NCBI GenBank assembly: GCA_002436405.1
Contig: DJLZ01000005.1
Location: 496,001 to 560,000, forward strand
Source of the DNA: Proteobacteria bacterium UBA6503
GTDB lineage: Bacteria > Pseudomonadota > Alphaproteobacteria > UBA1280 > UBA6503
Reading direction: 5' to 3'
Length of the DNA stretch: 64,000 bases
The notes beneath the pieces were generated by a model. That model was not told the origin of the DNA. It worked only from the letters and a program-made list of their open reading frames with translations, and did not search any database. Position 1 is the stretch's first letter, and each line of letters opens with the position of its first letter. Of this stretch, positions 26,327-35,328 are shown piece after piece. A program made the translations under genes and the position numbers.

Positions 26327-28774
26327 TTAGTGTGCTGTTACCTCGCCGTCTTTACCTGTGGCATCGCTTTGCAGCGCTGTTAGAGGTGATTTAGGCTGGT
26401 CTTTAACAGCCTTCGGCTGCGACTCAAGAGCTTTTTCTAGCACCTGATCAATGTGTTCACAGATCACGATTTCTAGTTGGCTCTTAACATTCTCAGGAAT
26501 GTCTTCTAGGTCTTTCTTATTCTCAATCGGAATAAGAACAGTCTTAATACCACCACGTAGCGCTGAAAGCATTTTCTCTTTCAAGCCACCAATTGGCATT
26601 ACATGACCACGTAGAGACACTTCACCAGTCATGGCAACGTCTGCACGGATAGGAATACCCGTTAGCGCTGATACCATAGCTGTTACCATAGCAATACCCG
26701 CTGATGGACCATCTTTAGGTGTTGCTGTGTCTGGCACGTGAATGTGAATGTCGTATTTCTGGTAGTAGTCTTTTTGAAGACCAAAGTCAGCCCAACGTGA
26801 GCGTACGTAGCTAGCAGCAGCCGCAATCGACTCTTGCATCACTTCGCCAAGCTTACCTGTTAGGATCATCTTGCCTTTACCATCAAGAACTGTCGCTTCA
26901 ATCGGAAGAAGGTCACCACCGAACTCGGTGTAAGCCAAACCGGTTACAACACCAACTTGGTTTTCTTTTTCCTTCAAACCGAATGAGAATTGACGTGCAC
27001 CAAGGTACTTATCAATGTTCTCTTTAGTAATTTTAACTTTAAGGTCTTTAGCGGCAACTTTCTTACCGTCTTTCTTAGCTTTCTTCTGCTCGCTAATAAG
27101 TTCGCGAACAGCCTTACGGCATAAACCAAAGATTGTACGTTCCATGTTACGCACACCAGCTTCACGGGTGTAGAAACGGATAATTTCGCGCAGAGCATCT
27201 TCAGTGATTTCAAGCTCGCCCTTCTTCAGGCCGTTCTCTTTAATACCACGTGGGATAAGGTGCTGCTTTGAAATCGCAACTTTTTCATCTTCGGTGTAGC
27301 CAGACAGACGAATAATTTCCATACGGTCACGTAGTGCCGGTGGGATGTTCAAGCTGTTAGCAGTACAGATGAACATGACGTCTGAAAGGTCAAAGTCAAC
27401 TTCAAGGTAGTGGTCGCCAAAGCTGTTGTTTTGCGCAGGGTCCAATACTTCAAGCAGCGCTGAAGATGGGTCACCACGGAAGTCCGCACCTAGCTTATCA
27501 ATCTCATCAAGAAGGAATAGCGGGTTACGAGCTTCAGCTTTGCGAAGACCTTGAATAATTTTACCTGGTAGCGCACCAATGTAGGTACGACGGTGACCAC
27601 GAATCTCAGCCTCGTCACGCACACCACCCAAAGCCATACGAACGTATTCGCGGCCTGTTGAGCGAGCAATCGACTTAGCCAATGATGTTTTACCAACCCC
27701 TGGAGGGCCAACAAGACATAGAATCGGGCCTTTAAGCTTCTTCACACGTTGTTGAACAGCTAGATGCTCAATAATGCGCTCTTTAACTTTTTCTAGACCG
27801 TGGTGGTCGTCATCAAGAACTTCTTGTGCAAACTCTAGGTCTTTTTTCAGCTTGCTCTTCTTCTCCCAAGGTAGGTTTAGAACAACATCAAGGTAGTTAC
27901 GGATAACAGTCGCTTCAGCTGACATCGGTGACATCATCTTAAGCTTCTTAAGCTCCATCTCAGCCTTTTCTTTAGCTTCTTCAGATAGACCAATCTCGTT
28001 GATCTTCTTCTCGTATTCGTTTAGTTCGTCAGCTTCGCCCTCTTCGCCTAGTTCTTTCTGGATGGCTTTCATTTGCTCATTCAGGTAGTACTCGCGCTGA
28101 GTTTTTTCCATCTGACGTTTAACACGGCTACGGATACGTTTTTCAACTTGTAGCACGCCAATTTCGTTCTCCATAAGCTGGTATAGCTTTTCTAGACGGT
28201 CATCAACCAAGTCCATTTCTAGAAGATCTTGTTTTTCTTCTAGCTTAAGGCTTAGGTGTGAAGCGATAGTGTCTGCAAGACGTGCAGGCTCATCGATAGC
28301 CGCTAGGCTTACCAATACTTCTGGTGGAATCTTTTTGTTAAGTTTAACGTATTCTTCAAACTCAGTCACAACAGCACGAACCAAAGCTTCGGTTTCTTGC
28401 TCGGTGCCTTCACGCTCGATGAATGGCTCTGGGTAAGCTTGGAAGAACTCTTCGTTGTCTTCAACATCTTTAAGGCGCACACGTGTGCCACCTTCTACAA
28501 GTACTTTAACTGTACCGTCTGGCAACTTAAGAAGCTGCAATACGTTACCCAAGCAACCAACGCGGAAAACGTCACTTGTATCAGGCTCGTCTTTTGAAGC
28601 ATCTTTTTGTGCAACAAGAATAATTTGCTTATCGTTGTTCATTACCTCTTCAAGGGCACGCACACTACGGTCACGGCCAACGAACAACGGCACAATCATG
28701 TTCGGGAACACAACAATGTCGCGCAGCGGCAAAATTGGTAATGGGTTTTTCGTATCGATTGTTTTGTCAGTCAT
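26327..28774 (-). CDS. lon: ATP-dependent protease Lon
   Basis: Cytoplasmic AAA+ serine protease degrading misfolded and regulatory proteins. 815 residues, full length. The LON substrate-binding domain starts with LPILPLRDIVVFPNMIVPLFVGR. Walker A is GPPGVGKTS and Walker B is FLLDEIDK. The proteolytic Ser-Lys dyad is PKDGPSAGIAM (Ser) and GGLKEKMLSALRGG (Lys). The C-terminal tail beyond the protease domain is about 35 residues and hydrophilic. Order clpP-clpX-lon-HU. Confidence 0.97.
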   Translation of the reverse strand: MTDKTIDTKNPLPILPLRDIVVFPNMIVPLFVGRDRSVRALEEVMNNDKQIILVAQKDASKDEPDTSDVFRVGCLGNVLQLLKLPDGTVKVLVEGGTRVRLKDVEDNEEFFQAYPEPFIEREGTEQETEALVRAVVTEFEEYVKLNKKIPPEVLVSLAAIDEPARLADTIASHLSLKLEEKQDLLEMDLVDDRLEKLYQLMENEIGVLQVEKRIRSRVKRQMEKTQREYYLNEQMKAIQKELGEEGEADELNEYEKKINEIGLSEEAKEKAEMELKKLKMMSPMSAEATVIRNYLDVVLNLPWEKKSKLKKDLEFAQEVLDDDHHGLEKVKERIIEHLAVQQRVKKLKGPILCLVGPPGVGKTSLAKSIARSTGREYVRMALGGVRDEAEIRGHRRTYIGALPGKIIQGLRKAEARNPLFLLDEIDKLGADFRGDPSSALLEVLDPAQNNSFGDHYLEVDFDLSDVMFICTANSLNIPPALRDRMEIIRLSGYTEDEKVAISKQHLIPRGIKENGLKKGELEITEDALREIIRFYTREAGVRNMERTIFGLCRKAVRELISEQKKAKKDGKKVAAKDLKVKITKENIDKYLGARQFSFGLKEKENQVGVVTGLAYTEFGGDLLPIEATVLDGKGKMILTGKLGEVMQESIAAAASYVRSRWADFGLQKDYYQKYDIHIHVPDTATPKDGPSAGIAMVTAMVSALTGIPIRADVAMTGEVSLRGHVMPIGGLKEKMLSALRGGIKTVLIPIENKKDLEDIPENVKSQLEIVICEHIDQVLEKALESQPKAVKDQPKSPLTALQSDATGKDGEVTAH

Positions 28775-28810
28775 ATTCGACGTCCTTACTTGTATATAAA
28801 CTCGTCAGTC

Positions 28811-30091
28811 TTAAGAAGCGTCAGCTTCTTTTTTCTTCTTGGTGTCTTTTTCTTTGCTGTAGATCAAGAGTGGCTCGGCCTTGCCATCAATAACTTCTTT
28901 ATTGATAACAACTTCTTCTACGCCTTCAACACCTGGTAGCTCAAACATGGTATCAAGAAGAATATCTTCGATGATTGAACGCAAACCACGAGCACCTGTT
29001 TTACGCTCAATAGCTTTGTTCGCCATTGCTTTTAGCGCATCATCTGCAAATGTCAGTTTAACGTTTTCCATTTCAAACAGTTCAACAAACTGCTTAACAA
29101 GAGCGTTCTTCGGTTCGGTCAAAATCTTCACCAATGCATCTTCGTCTAGGTCTTCTAGAGATGCTAGGATTGGCAAACGACCGATAAATTCAGGAATCAT
29201 ACCGAATTTCAATAGATCGTCTGGCTCAACTAGTGAGAATAGTTCACCGGTACCACGGTCTTCTTTACCTTGAACGTCAGCGTTAAAGCCAATGCTTGAC
29301 TTACGTTGGCGCTGGGCAATTACTTTCTCCAAGCCGTCAAACGCACCACCTACGATAAATAGGATGTTGCTTGTATCAACTTGTAGGAATTCTTGTTGTG
29401 GGTGTTTACGGCCACCTTGAGGAGGAACAGCAGCAACTGTACCTTCAATAATCTTCAATAGGGCCTGCTGCACACCTTCACCTGATACGTCACGTGTAAT
29501 AGATGGGTTGTCAGACTTACGAGTAATCTTATCAACCTCATCAATGTAAACGATACCGCGCTGGGCACGCTCTACGTTGTAATCAGCAGCTTGTAGAAGC
29601 TTAAGAATGATGTTCTCAACGTCTTCACCCACGTAACCAGCTTCGGTTAGTGTTGTTGCATCAGCAATGGTGAATGGTACGTCAAGGATACGTGCCAATG
29701 AACTTGCAAGAAGTGTTTTACCACTACCTGTTGGGCCAATTAGCATAATGTTTGACTTCGCTAGCTCTACTTCGCTTTCACGGCCCATGTGTTCTAGGCG
29801 TTTGTAGTGGTTGTGCACCGCTACAGAAAGGATACGCTTGGCGCGGTTTTGGCCAATTACGTAATCATCTAGCGTTTTCATAATTTCTTTTGGTGTCGGT
29901 ACACCTGAGCGTTCTGTGGTTTCGCTCTTTGACCCACGTTGTTCTTCACGGATGATATCCATGCATAGGCCGACGCACTCGTCACAAATAAATACGGTTG
30001 GCCCGGCAATAAGCTTGCGTACTTCATGCTGGCTCTTGCCGCAGAAAGAACAGTATAGGGTGTTGCCGTTGTTGTCTGATGAACGTGCCAT
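28811..30091 (-). CDS. clpX: ClpX, ATPase subunit of ClpXP
   Basis: Hexameric AAA+ unfoldase delivering substrates to ClpP. 426 residues. The N-terminal C4 zinc domain has CSFC and FICDECV, Walker A is GPTGSGKT, Walker B is IVYIDEVDKI, and EFIGRLP leads into the sensor-2 domain with GARGLRSIIE. The C-terminus ends in a Lys-rich tail. lon follows after 36 bases. clpP is separated by about 350 bases containing a terminator, so clpX may have its own promoter. Confidence 0.97.
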   Translation of the reverse strand: MARSSDNNGNTLYCSFCGKSQHEVRKLIAGPTVFICDECVGLCMDIIREEQRGSKSETTERSGVPTPKEIMKTLDDYVIGQNRAKRILSVAVHNHYKRLEHMGRESEVELAKSNIMLIGPTGSGKTLLASSLARILDVPFTIADATTLTEAGYVGEDVENIILKLLQAADYNVERAQRGIVYIDEVDKITRKSDNPSITRDVSGEGVQQALLKIIEGTVAAVPPQGGRKHPQQEFLQVDTSNILFIVGGAFDGLEKVIAQRQRKSSIGFNADVQGKEDRGTGELFSLVEPDDLLKFGMIPEFIGRLPILASLEDLDEDALVKILTEPKNALVKQFVELFEMENVKLTFADDALKAMANKAIERKTGARGLRSIIEDILLDTMFELPGVEGVEEVVINKEVIDGKAEPLLIYSKEKDTKKKKEADAS

Positions 30092-30382
30092 ATAGTCAGC
30101 CCCTTTAGTTTAGGTCGTAAATTAGAAGATTTAGCGAAGGTAGACTTTTCTACCTTCATCTATTCAGTATTGCGGTATACGAGGCTCAAGTCAATGAACC
30201 TTGGGCTTAGATATAACATAACAGCCCATATTTTGGTCACTTTTGGCAAATGCACTTTAAGCCCTATGGCCATTAAGCCACAGTTTGGTGCTTGCTCGCA
30301 AATACAGCTTCTATGTAGACAAAAGCAAGATACGTACCATGTTTAACATCTAAGCTTTACTCGCACCTTAGCGCCAAAAGTA
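30092..30382. other. Gap between clpP terminator and clpX
   Basis: Non-coding and AT-rich, it should hold the clpX promoter. I see no convincing -35/-10 pair at normal spacing, no ORF with a ribosome binding site, and no strong hairpin apart from the clpP terminator at its far end. Confidence 0.4.
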
Positions 30383-30414
30383 AAAAGGGAGAGCATTCTG
30401 CCCTCCCCCTTTAA
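30383..30414 (-). terminator. Terminator after clpP
   Basis: On the minus strand a GGGGGAGGGCA/TGCTCTCCC stem with loop GAA is followed by TTTTT, 27 bases past the clpP stop. It implies that clpX is not simply read through from clpP. Confidence 0.8.
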
Positions 30415-30440
30415 TATCTTTCGATAAAGTAATCTAAAAG

Positions 30441-31076
30441 TTACTTCTTAGATTTCTTATCTGTAGGTACTGGACGCTTTGTCAGTACGGTATCAACAAG
30501 GCCGTACTTCTTAGCTTCTTCAGCTGACATAAAGTAGTCACGGTCAGTGTCTTTCTCTACGTCTTTCAAAGACTTACCAGTTGCATCAGAGATGATTTGG
30601 TTCAAACGCTCTCGCATTTTCAAAATCTCTTTTGCATGAATTTCAATATCAGTCGCCTGACCTTGGTAACCACCTAGAGGCTGGTGAATCATCACACGAG
30701 CATTTTCTAGGGCAAAGCGCTTACCTTTAGTACCAGCAGTTAGCAATAGTGCGCCCATGCTAGCGGCCTGACCAATACAAATAGTGTTAATCTCAGGGCG
30801 GATGTACTGCATGGTATCGTAAATAGCCATACCTGCGGTTACTGAACCACCTGGTGAGTTAATGTAGATTGAAATATCTTTATCAGGGTCTTCTGACTCA
30901 AGGTGTAGAAGCTGCGCTACAATAAGGTTCGCCATATCGTCGTGCACTTGGCCTGTTAGAAAGATAATACGCTCTTTAAGTAGACGTGAGTAAATGTCGT
31001 ATGCGCGCTCACCACGTGGTGATTGCTCAACAACCATTGGCACTAGAGCGTTCATAATGTCTGCGGCTTGGGTCAT
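30441..31076 (-). CDS. clpP: ClpP, proteolytic subunit of ClpXP
   Basis: Tetradecameric serine protease partnering ClpX. 211 residues. Catalytic Ser in GQAASMGALLL, His in ARVMIHQPLGG and Asp in DTDRDYFMSAEEA are all present. Family N-terminal segment VPMVVEQSPRGERAYDIYSRLL. Ends in a Lys/Ser-rich tail. 53 bases downstream of tig. Confidence 0.97.
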   Translation of the reverse strand: MTQAADIMNALVPMVVEQSPRGERAYDIYSRLLKERIIFLTGQVHDDMANLIVAQLLHLESEDPDKDISIYINSPGGSVTAGMAIYDTMQYIRPEINTICIGQAASMGALLLTAGTKGKRFALENARVMIHQPLGGYQGQATDIEIHAKEILKMRERLNQIISDATGKSLKDVEKDTDRDYFMSAEEAKKYGLVDTVLTKRPVPTDKKSKK

Positions 31077-31129
31077 ATTTCTTGTTCTCCTATTGCCGTT
31101 GTAATGCGTTTATTCTATCAGAGTAAAAC

Positions 31130-32455
31130 TTAGCTGTTTAGTTCTTTTAGAATTTCGTCAGCATCTACTTTTTTGTCAGAGATTTTAGCTTTCTCAAAAA
31201 TCCAGTCACATACTTTGTTTTCGAAGATTGGGCCAAAGATTTCTTGGCGGCCACGCTCTGAGTTGTAGTACTGGCGGGCACGCTCTGCTTGCTCACCTGG
31301 GAACTGTGAAGCAATACGGTCGATTTCCGCGTTTACTTCGTCAGCTTCAACCTTAACACCTTCAACCTTGCCAATTTCAGCAAGTACTAGACCTACACGT
31401 ACGCGACGCTCGGCTAGTTTACGGTGCTCAGCACGCATTTCGTCTTCGCTCTTATCAAGCTGGTCAAATGTAACGCCTGAACGCTGCATGTCTTGCATCA
31501 GAGCACGCCAGATAGCTTGGAACTCTTGATCAACCATGCTGTCTGGTAGAGCAAATTTGTTTTCTTTTTCAACAAGGTCAAACAGGTCACGCTTTAGGCG
31601 CTGACGGCTTGCTTCTTCGATGTCTTTGTTTAGCTGCTCGGTAATCTTGCCTTTAAGGTCAGCAAGGTCTTTAGCGCCGAATTGCTTAGCAAAGTCGTCG
31701 TCAATCTTAGGAAGCTCAGCTTTCTTAACTTCGTGTAGTTCAATGTTGAAGCGTGCTTTAACACCAGCTAGGTCTTTAGCGTGGTAGTCTTTAGGGAAAG
31801 TCACTTCAATATCAAAAGCTTTGTCGCTTGCTTCTTTGCCAATTAGGCCGTCTTCGAAGCCAGGAATCAAAGCACCTGAACCAATTTCAACTGAGTGTTT
31901 AGTGATAACTGCACCTGGTAGCTCGTCGCCTGACTTAGCGTCAAAGCCTTTAGCTGTAATAACAGTCATATCGCCTTTTGCAGCTTTACCTTTTTTGGTC
32001 GTGAAGCTACGCATTGAACCAGCTAGGCGCTCTAGCGCTTCGTCGATTTGCTTGTCTGAGGCTTCGGCTGTTTGACGTGTTAGCTTAGCGTCTTTGTAGC
32101 CTTTAGGTGTGAATTCTGGAAGAACTTCAAAAGATACGGTGTAAGTGTAGTCTTTACCGTCTGCAAATTTACCAAACTCAACACGTGGCTGAGCAGCTGG
32201 CATTACTTTTTCGTTGTCGAATGCTTTTGGCATTGTTTCTGAAACAATGTCTTGGCTCACTTCTTGTTCAACTTGTGCGCCGTAGCGTTGCTTAAGAACG
32301 TTTGCAGGAATCTTACCTGGACGGAAACCAGGGATTTTAGCCTGACGACCGATCATCTCTAGACGGTCGTTTACCATACGGGCAACTTCGCCAGCAGGTA
32401 CGGTGATAGTCATTTCACGGCCAAGATCGCCTTTTTTCTGCATTTTAACATCCAT
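31130..32455 (-). CDS. tig: Trigger factor
   Basis: Ribosome-associated chaperone and peptidyl-prolyl isomerase. The start at 32455 gives MDVKMQKKGDLGREMTITVP, the expected N-terminus, with AAGGA ten bases upstream. The longer open frame runs back through tRNA-Leu and is an artefact. The ribosome-docking motif is PGFRPGKIP. The FKBP-like domain includes KKGKAAKGDMTVI and ALIPGFEDGLIG. 441 residues, normal. First gene of the tig-clpP-clpX-lon group. Confidence 0.96.
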   Translation of the reverse strand: MDVKMQKKGDLGREMTITVPAGEVARMVNDRLEMIGRQAKIPGFRPGKIPANVLKQRYGAQVEQEVSQDIVSETMPKAFDNEKVMPAAQPRVEFGKFADGKDYTYTVSFEVLPEFTPKGYKDAKLTRQTAEASDKQIDEALERLAGSMRSFTTKKGKAAKGDMTVITAKGFDAKSGDELPGAVITKHSVEIGSGALIPGFEDGLIGKEASDKAFDIEVTFPKDYHAKDLAGVKARFNIELHEVKKAELPKIDDDFAKQFGAKDLADLKGKITEQLNKDIEEASRQRLKRDLFDLVEKENKFALPDSMVDQEFQAIWRALMQDMQRSGVTFDQLDKSEDEMRAEHRKLAERRVRVGLVLAEIGKVEGVKVEADEVNAEIDRIASQFPGEQAERARQYYNSERGRQEIFGPIFENKVCDWIFEKAKISDKKVDADEILKELNS

Positions 32456-32532
32456 GGGGTGAGTATCCTTTGAGAATTGTTCGTTAGAATTAGAAAATGG
32501 CGGGTCCCTTGCGGGACCTGCCACTGTAAATC

Positions 32533-32617
32533 TGGTGCGGATGGAGGGAATCGAACCCCCACGTCGTAAGACACTGGTACCTAAAACCAGCGCGTCTACC
32601 AGTTCCGCCACATCCGC
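32533..32617 (-). tRNA. tRNA-Leu(UAG)
   Basis: 85-base tRNA with a long variable arm and encoded CCA. The acceptor is GCGGATG/CATCCGC. The anticodon TAG sits in the loop between CTGGT and ACCAG. It lies directly upstream of tig, about 80 bases from the tig start. Confidence 0.96.
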
Positions 32618-32755
32618 GTGACTAAGTGCAATATAAATTAAAACATCTACACTTTACAACTGAAATGGTGCATGGCTTGCTGTATTTTGCCTATTTATGC
32701 GCCATTTTTCTAATTCTCTGAACAAAGGCATACTTTTTCAGAAACTTACCGCACA

Positions 32756-32831
32756 TGGGGCGAGTGATGGGGATTGAACCCACGACCCCCAGTGCCACAA
32801 ACTGGTGCTCTACCACTGAGCTACACCCGCC
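32756..32831 (-). tRNA. tRNA-His(GUG)
   Basis: 76-base tRNA with encoded CCA. The anticodon loop contains GTG between CCAGT and ACTGG. The extra G at position -1 opposite a discriminator C, the His identity pair, is present. Confidence 0.96.
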
Positions 32832-32946
32832 ATGAATGCGATACCGACAAAACCTAGTTTATTTTCGCTAAAAATCAAGTAGAAAATTACATTTTCAGCA
32901 AATACTATCCTTTATAACGTCTTTTTATAGGTATAACCTTTACCTT

Positions 32947-33543
32947 ATGAGCAACCAAACACCTAACAACTTCCTACCCTTTGACGGTACCGTACACTAT
33001 TATGGTGTGGTGATGGATGATGCTTTAGCCTGTGAACTCTTTAATGAACTTTACGAACATATTGAATGGCAACACGATGAAGCCGTTATGTTTGGCAAAC
33101 GCATTATAACCAAGCGCAAGGTTGCTTGGTATGCAAGCGAGCCTTTTACTTACACATATTCACGCACCACAAAAACAGCAAAGCCTTGGACGCCTGCTCT
33201 CCTCACTATTAAAGAGCTTATTGAACACGCAAGCGGTGAAACCTACAACGCCTGCCTTTTAAACCTTTACCATACAGGTGAAGAAGGCATGGCTTGGCAT
33301 AATGACAGCGAGAAAGAGCTTAAAAAACATGGCGCCATTGCCTCAGTAAGCCTAGGCGCTGAACGCAAGTTCGCTTTTAAACACCGTGAGACTCAAGAAA
33401 AGGTTGAGGTTTGGCTTGAAAATGGCAGCCTTCTTATAATGAAAGATGAAACGCAAGACCACTGGCTACACCGCCTACCGCCCACCAAAAAGGTGCATGA
33501 GCCACGTATTAATTTAACGTTTAGAACTATTGAAAAGAATTAG
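32947..33543 (+). CDS. AlkB-like 2-oxoglutarate/Fe(II) dioxygenase
   Basis: Predicted nucleic-acid alkylation repair enzyme that oxidatively removes methyl groups from bases. 198 residues, resembling the ALKBH2/3 type. NACLLNLYHTGEEGMAWHND contains the first His and Asp of the iron site (H118, D120). The second His is in TQDHWLHRLP (H175 preferred). PRINLTFR supplies the 2-oxoglutarate-binding Arg (R187) and a second conserved Arg (R193). Stand-alone gene on the plus strand, convergent with and overlapping the next gene by four bases. Confidence 0.88.
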   Translation: MSNQTPNNFLPFDGTVHYYGVVMDDALACELFNELYEHIEWQHDEAVMFGKRIITKRKVAWYASEPFTYTYSRTTKTAKPWTPALLTIKELIEHASGETYNACLLNLYHTGEEGMAWHNDSEKELKKHGAIASVSLGAERKFAFKHRETQEKVEVWLENGSLLIMKDETQDHWLHRLPPTKKVHEPRINLTFRTIEKN

Positions 33544-33803
33544 GCTTTTGTTTCAGTCTCAGCTTCAATGGTATCAGCCTTAGCCTTTTTAACTTCGAGG
33601 CCTTCTTGCTTTGGCTTTTTATTAAAAAGCTTTTCAACCAAGCGCACTGGCAAAAAGATAAGCCAGCTAACCACGTTTACAATCGTCTCAGCCAGCAGTG
33701 TTGCCAGGCCCTTCACCAGCACAATACCAAACGTCACCATAAAAGTAATGGTTAGCCACTTTACGTACCACGGGTAAGAATCTAGCCAGTCAAAAACAAA
33801 CAT
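33540..33803 (-). CDS. Small membrane protein of unknown function
   Basis: 87 residues. The N-terminal half is hydrophobic with one or two membrane segments (WYVKWLTITFMVTFGIVLVKGL and VNVVSWLIFLPVRL). The C-terminal third is charged (Lys/Glu-rich) and presumably cytoplasmic. ATG chosen at 33803. The longer open frame runs back through tRNA-Arg and its duplicate and is not credible. There is no clear Shine-Dalgarno sequence. The 3' end overlaps the convergent AlkB-like gene by four bases. Family not recognised. Confidence 0.6.
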   Translation of the reverse strand: MFVFDWLDSYPWYVKWLTITFMVTFGIVLVKGLATLLAETIVNVVSWLIFLPVRLVEKLFNKKPKQEGLEVKKAKADTIEAETETKA

Positions 33804-33830
33804 GGGGAGACTTTCGGTTATTAGATAAAA

Positions 33831-33851
33831 AATGGCGCACCCGGCAGGATT
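33831..33851 (-). repeat. Partial duplicate of tRNA-Arg 3' end
   Basis: Exact 21-base copy of 33978-33998, covering the CCA end, discriminator, acceptor 3' strand and part of the T arm of tRNA-Arg. It lies 129 bases past the tRNA's 3' end. The match stops abruptly after GGATT (plus strand). Confidence 0.9.
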
Positions 33852-33977
33852 GACTCGGGGCCTGCTTCCCCTCGCCCTTCGGGCATTTCGCCTTGTGGCG
33901 ATAATGTCCGCTTCGGCGTGCTGCCTTCGCGATGCGAACCATACGGTTCTCATCCATTGGTTGACCATTATTAAATT
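33852..33977 (-). repeat. Hairpin-rich spacer between tRNA-Arg and its partial copy
   Basis: 126 bases, GC-richer than the surroundings, with several short stems on the minus strand: GAACC/GGTTC with loop GTAT, CGCC/GGCG with loop ACAA, and GCCC/GGGC with loop GAA. No credible ORF. The layout (tRNA, spacer, partial tRNA 3' end) resembles the repeat units after E. coli tyrT that give rise to rtT RNA. It could alternatively be a remnant of a tRNA-targeting integrated element. Confidence 0.55.
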
Positions 33978-33979
33978 AA

Positions 33980-34056
33980 TGGCGCACCCGGCAGGATTCG
34001 AACCCGCGACCACCTGCTTAGAAGGCAGATGCTCTATCCACCTGAGCTACGGGTGC
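33980..34056 (-). tRNA. tRNA-Arg(UCU)
   Basis: 77-base cloverleaf with encoded CCA. Acceptor GCACCCG pairs with CGGGTGC and the discriminator is G. Anticodon loop CTTCTAA gives TCT. The T arm is GCGGG/CCTGC around TTCGAAT. Its 3' end is duplicated downstream at 33831-33851. Confidence 0.96.
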
Positions 34057-34197
34057 GCACTACCACTTTTTATGCACCAGCTTACAATAAAAAACAAACC
34101 CATTTTTACATTGCCCCCTATCCGTCTAAACCGCTGTTGCTTGTGAGCCCACCTAATTTGTTATAGGATATCAACTCAATTTAATAAGAGGTGCCCT

Positions 34198-35124
34198 ATG
34201 CTAAACACCGAAAATAACAACAAAAACAAAGCTTTATTTATTGGTCACACCTATATTGATGTGACAATTTCAGCTGATGAAATCCCCACGGGGGACGATA
34301 AAGCCATTGCCCACGACTATGACTTTGGTATTGGCGGCAACGCCACCGTTGCGGCAATCACTTGCGCCAAGCTTAAAGTACCCACAGTACTGCAAGCAAG
34401 TGTAGCGCCTGACATTTTGGGTGATGTTGTTGTTAAGAAATACGAAAGCTATGGCATTGAACTACACCGCCGTGACGTTGAAAAAACCTCACTTTCACTC
34501 GTTTTACCAAACGATGGTAAGCGTGCAATTTTGCGTGCACGTAATACAAATTACACCGGCAAATGGCCAGATGTTTTATTAGAAAACGTTAAGGTTTTGC
34601 ACCTTGATGGCCACCAACCTGAAGCCGCACTTGAGTATGCTCAAAAGTGCCGTGAGCAAGGTATTTTAACATCACTTGACGGTGGTGGCATGCGTTCTAA
34701 CACATTGGAATTATTGAAATACATTGACGTTGCCGTTGTGGCCATGCGCCTGTGTGAACAACTAGAGATGACACCTGAAGAAACCATCCGCTGGATGCAA
34801 AAAGAATACAACACCCCAGTTGCCGCCGTGACTATGGGTGAAATGGGTATGATTTACGCTGAAAACGGTGGCCCTATTAAAAAGATTAAAGCGCTTAAAA
34901 TCCCTAAGGACAAAATCCTCGATACCACAGGTGCGGGCGATATTTACCACGGCGCTTATGTGGTTTCATACATGATGGACAGCAGCAAAACATGGGAAGA
35001 ACACTTTGTTTTTGCTCGTGCCGCCTCAAGCTTAAGTATTCAGCGTATGGGAACTGAGGCCAGCATCCCTACCCTTGATGAGATACAGGCCTTTTTAGAA
35101 AAGCCCGAACACCGCAAGGTATAA
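34198..35124 (+). CDS. PfkB-family carbohydrate/nucleoside kinase
   Basis: Ribokinase-superfamily sugar kinase of 308 residues. The C-terminal PfkB signature ILDTTGAGDIYHGAYV contains the catalytic Asp and anion-hole Gly-Ala-Gly. The N-terminal motif FGIGGNATVAA is the substrate-side Gly pair. Substrate cannot be read from the sequence. GAGGTG precedes the ATG by five bases. Stand-alone gene with its own terminator. Confidence 0.85.
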   Translation: MLNTENNNKNKALFIGHTYIDVTISADEIPTGDDKAIAHDYDFGIGGNATVAAITCAKLKVPTVLQASVAPDILGDVVVKKYESYGIELHRRDVEKTSLSLVLPNDGKRAILRARNTNYTGKWPDVLLENVKVLHLDGHQPEAALEYAQKCREQGILTSLDGGGMRSNTLELLKYIDVAVVAMRLCEQLEMTPEETIRWMQKEYNTPVAAVTMGEMGMIYAENGGPIKKIKALKIPKDKILDTTGAGDIYHGAYVVSYMMDSSKTWEEHFVFARAASSLSIQRMGTEASIPTLDEIQAFLEKPEHRKV

Positions 35125-35132
35125 AAAAGCAG

Positions 35133-35157
35133 AAAGCCCCCAACTGGGGGCTTTTTG
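35133..35157 (+). terminator. Terminator after PfkB-family kinase
   Basis: Nine-base-pair stem AAAGCCCCC/GGGGGCTTT with loop AACT, followed by TTG and nine bases past the stop. Confidence 0.9.
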
Positions 35158-35295
35158 TTATCGCAAAGCTTGTGCTTAATATTTATGAGTAGATTTTTAT
35201 TTATTGAAGTGCACTGAGTAAGGGCGCGTAGTTAAGCTACGTAACCGCAACTCAAAACAAAATAAATGAAAAGATACCCTCAATATTATGCACCG

Positions 35296-35328
35296 AAAAA
35301 AAGAGCCAACCCGTTAAGGTTGGCTCTT
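35296..35328 (-). terminator. Intrinsic terminator ending the structured-RNA region
   Basis: Eleven-base-pair perfect stem AAGAGCCAACC/GGTTGGCTCTT followed on the minus strand by seven T. It has no T run on the plus strand, so it terminates minus-strand transcription coming from the AAA+ gene and the structured region. Confidence 0.92.

Noticed and set aside
32456..32611. N-terminal extension of trigger factor
   Set aside because: The extension is a translation of tRNA-Leu. The start at 32455 matches the family N-terminus.
33804..34013. Long minus-strand frame upstream of the small membrane protein
   Set aside because: It is a translation of tRNA-Arg, its spacer and the partial tRNA copy.
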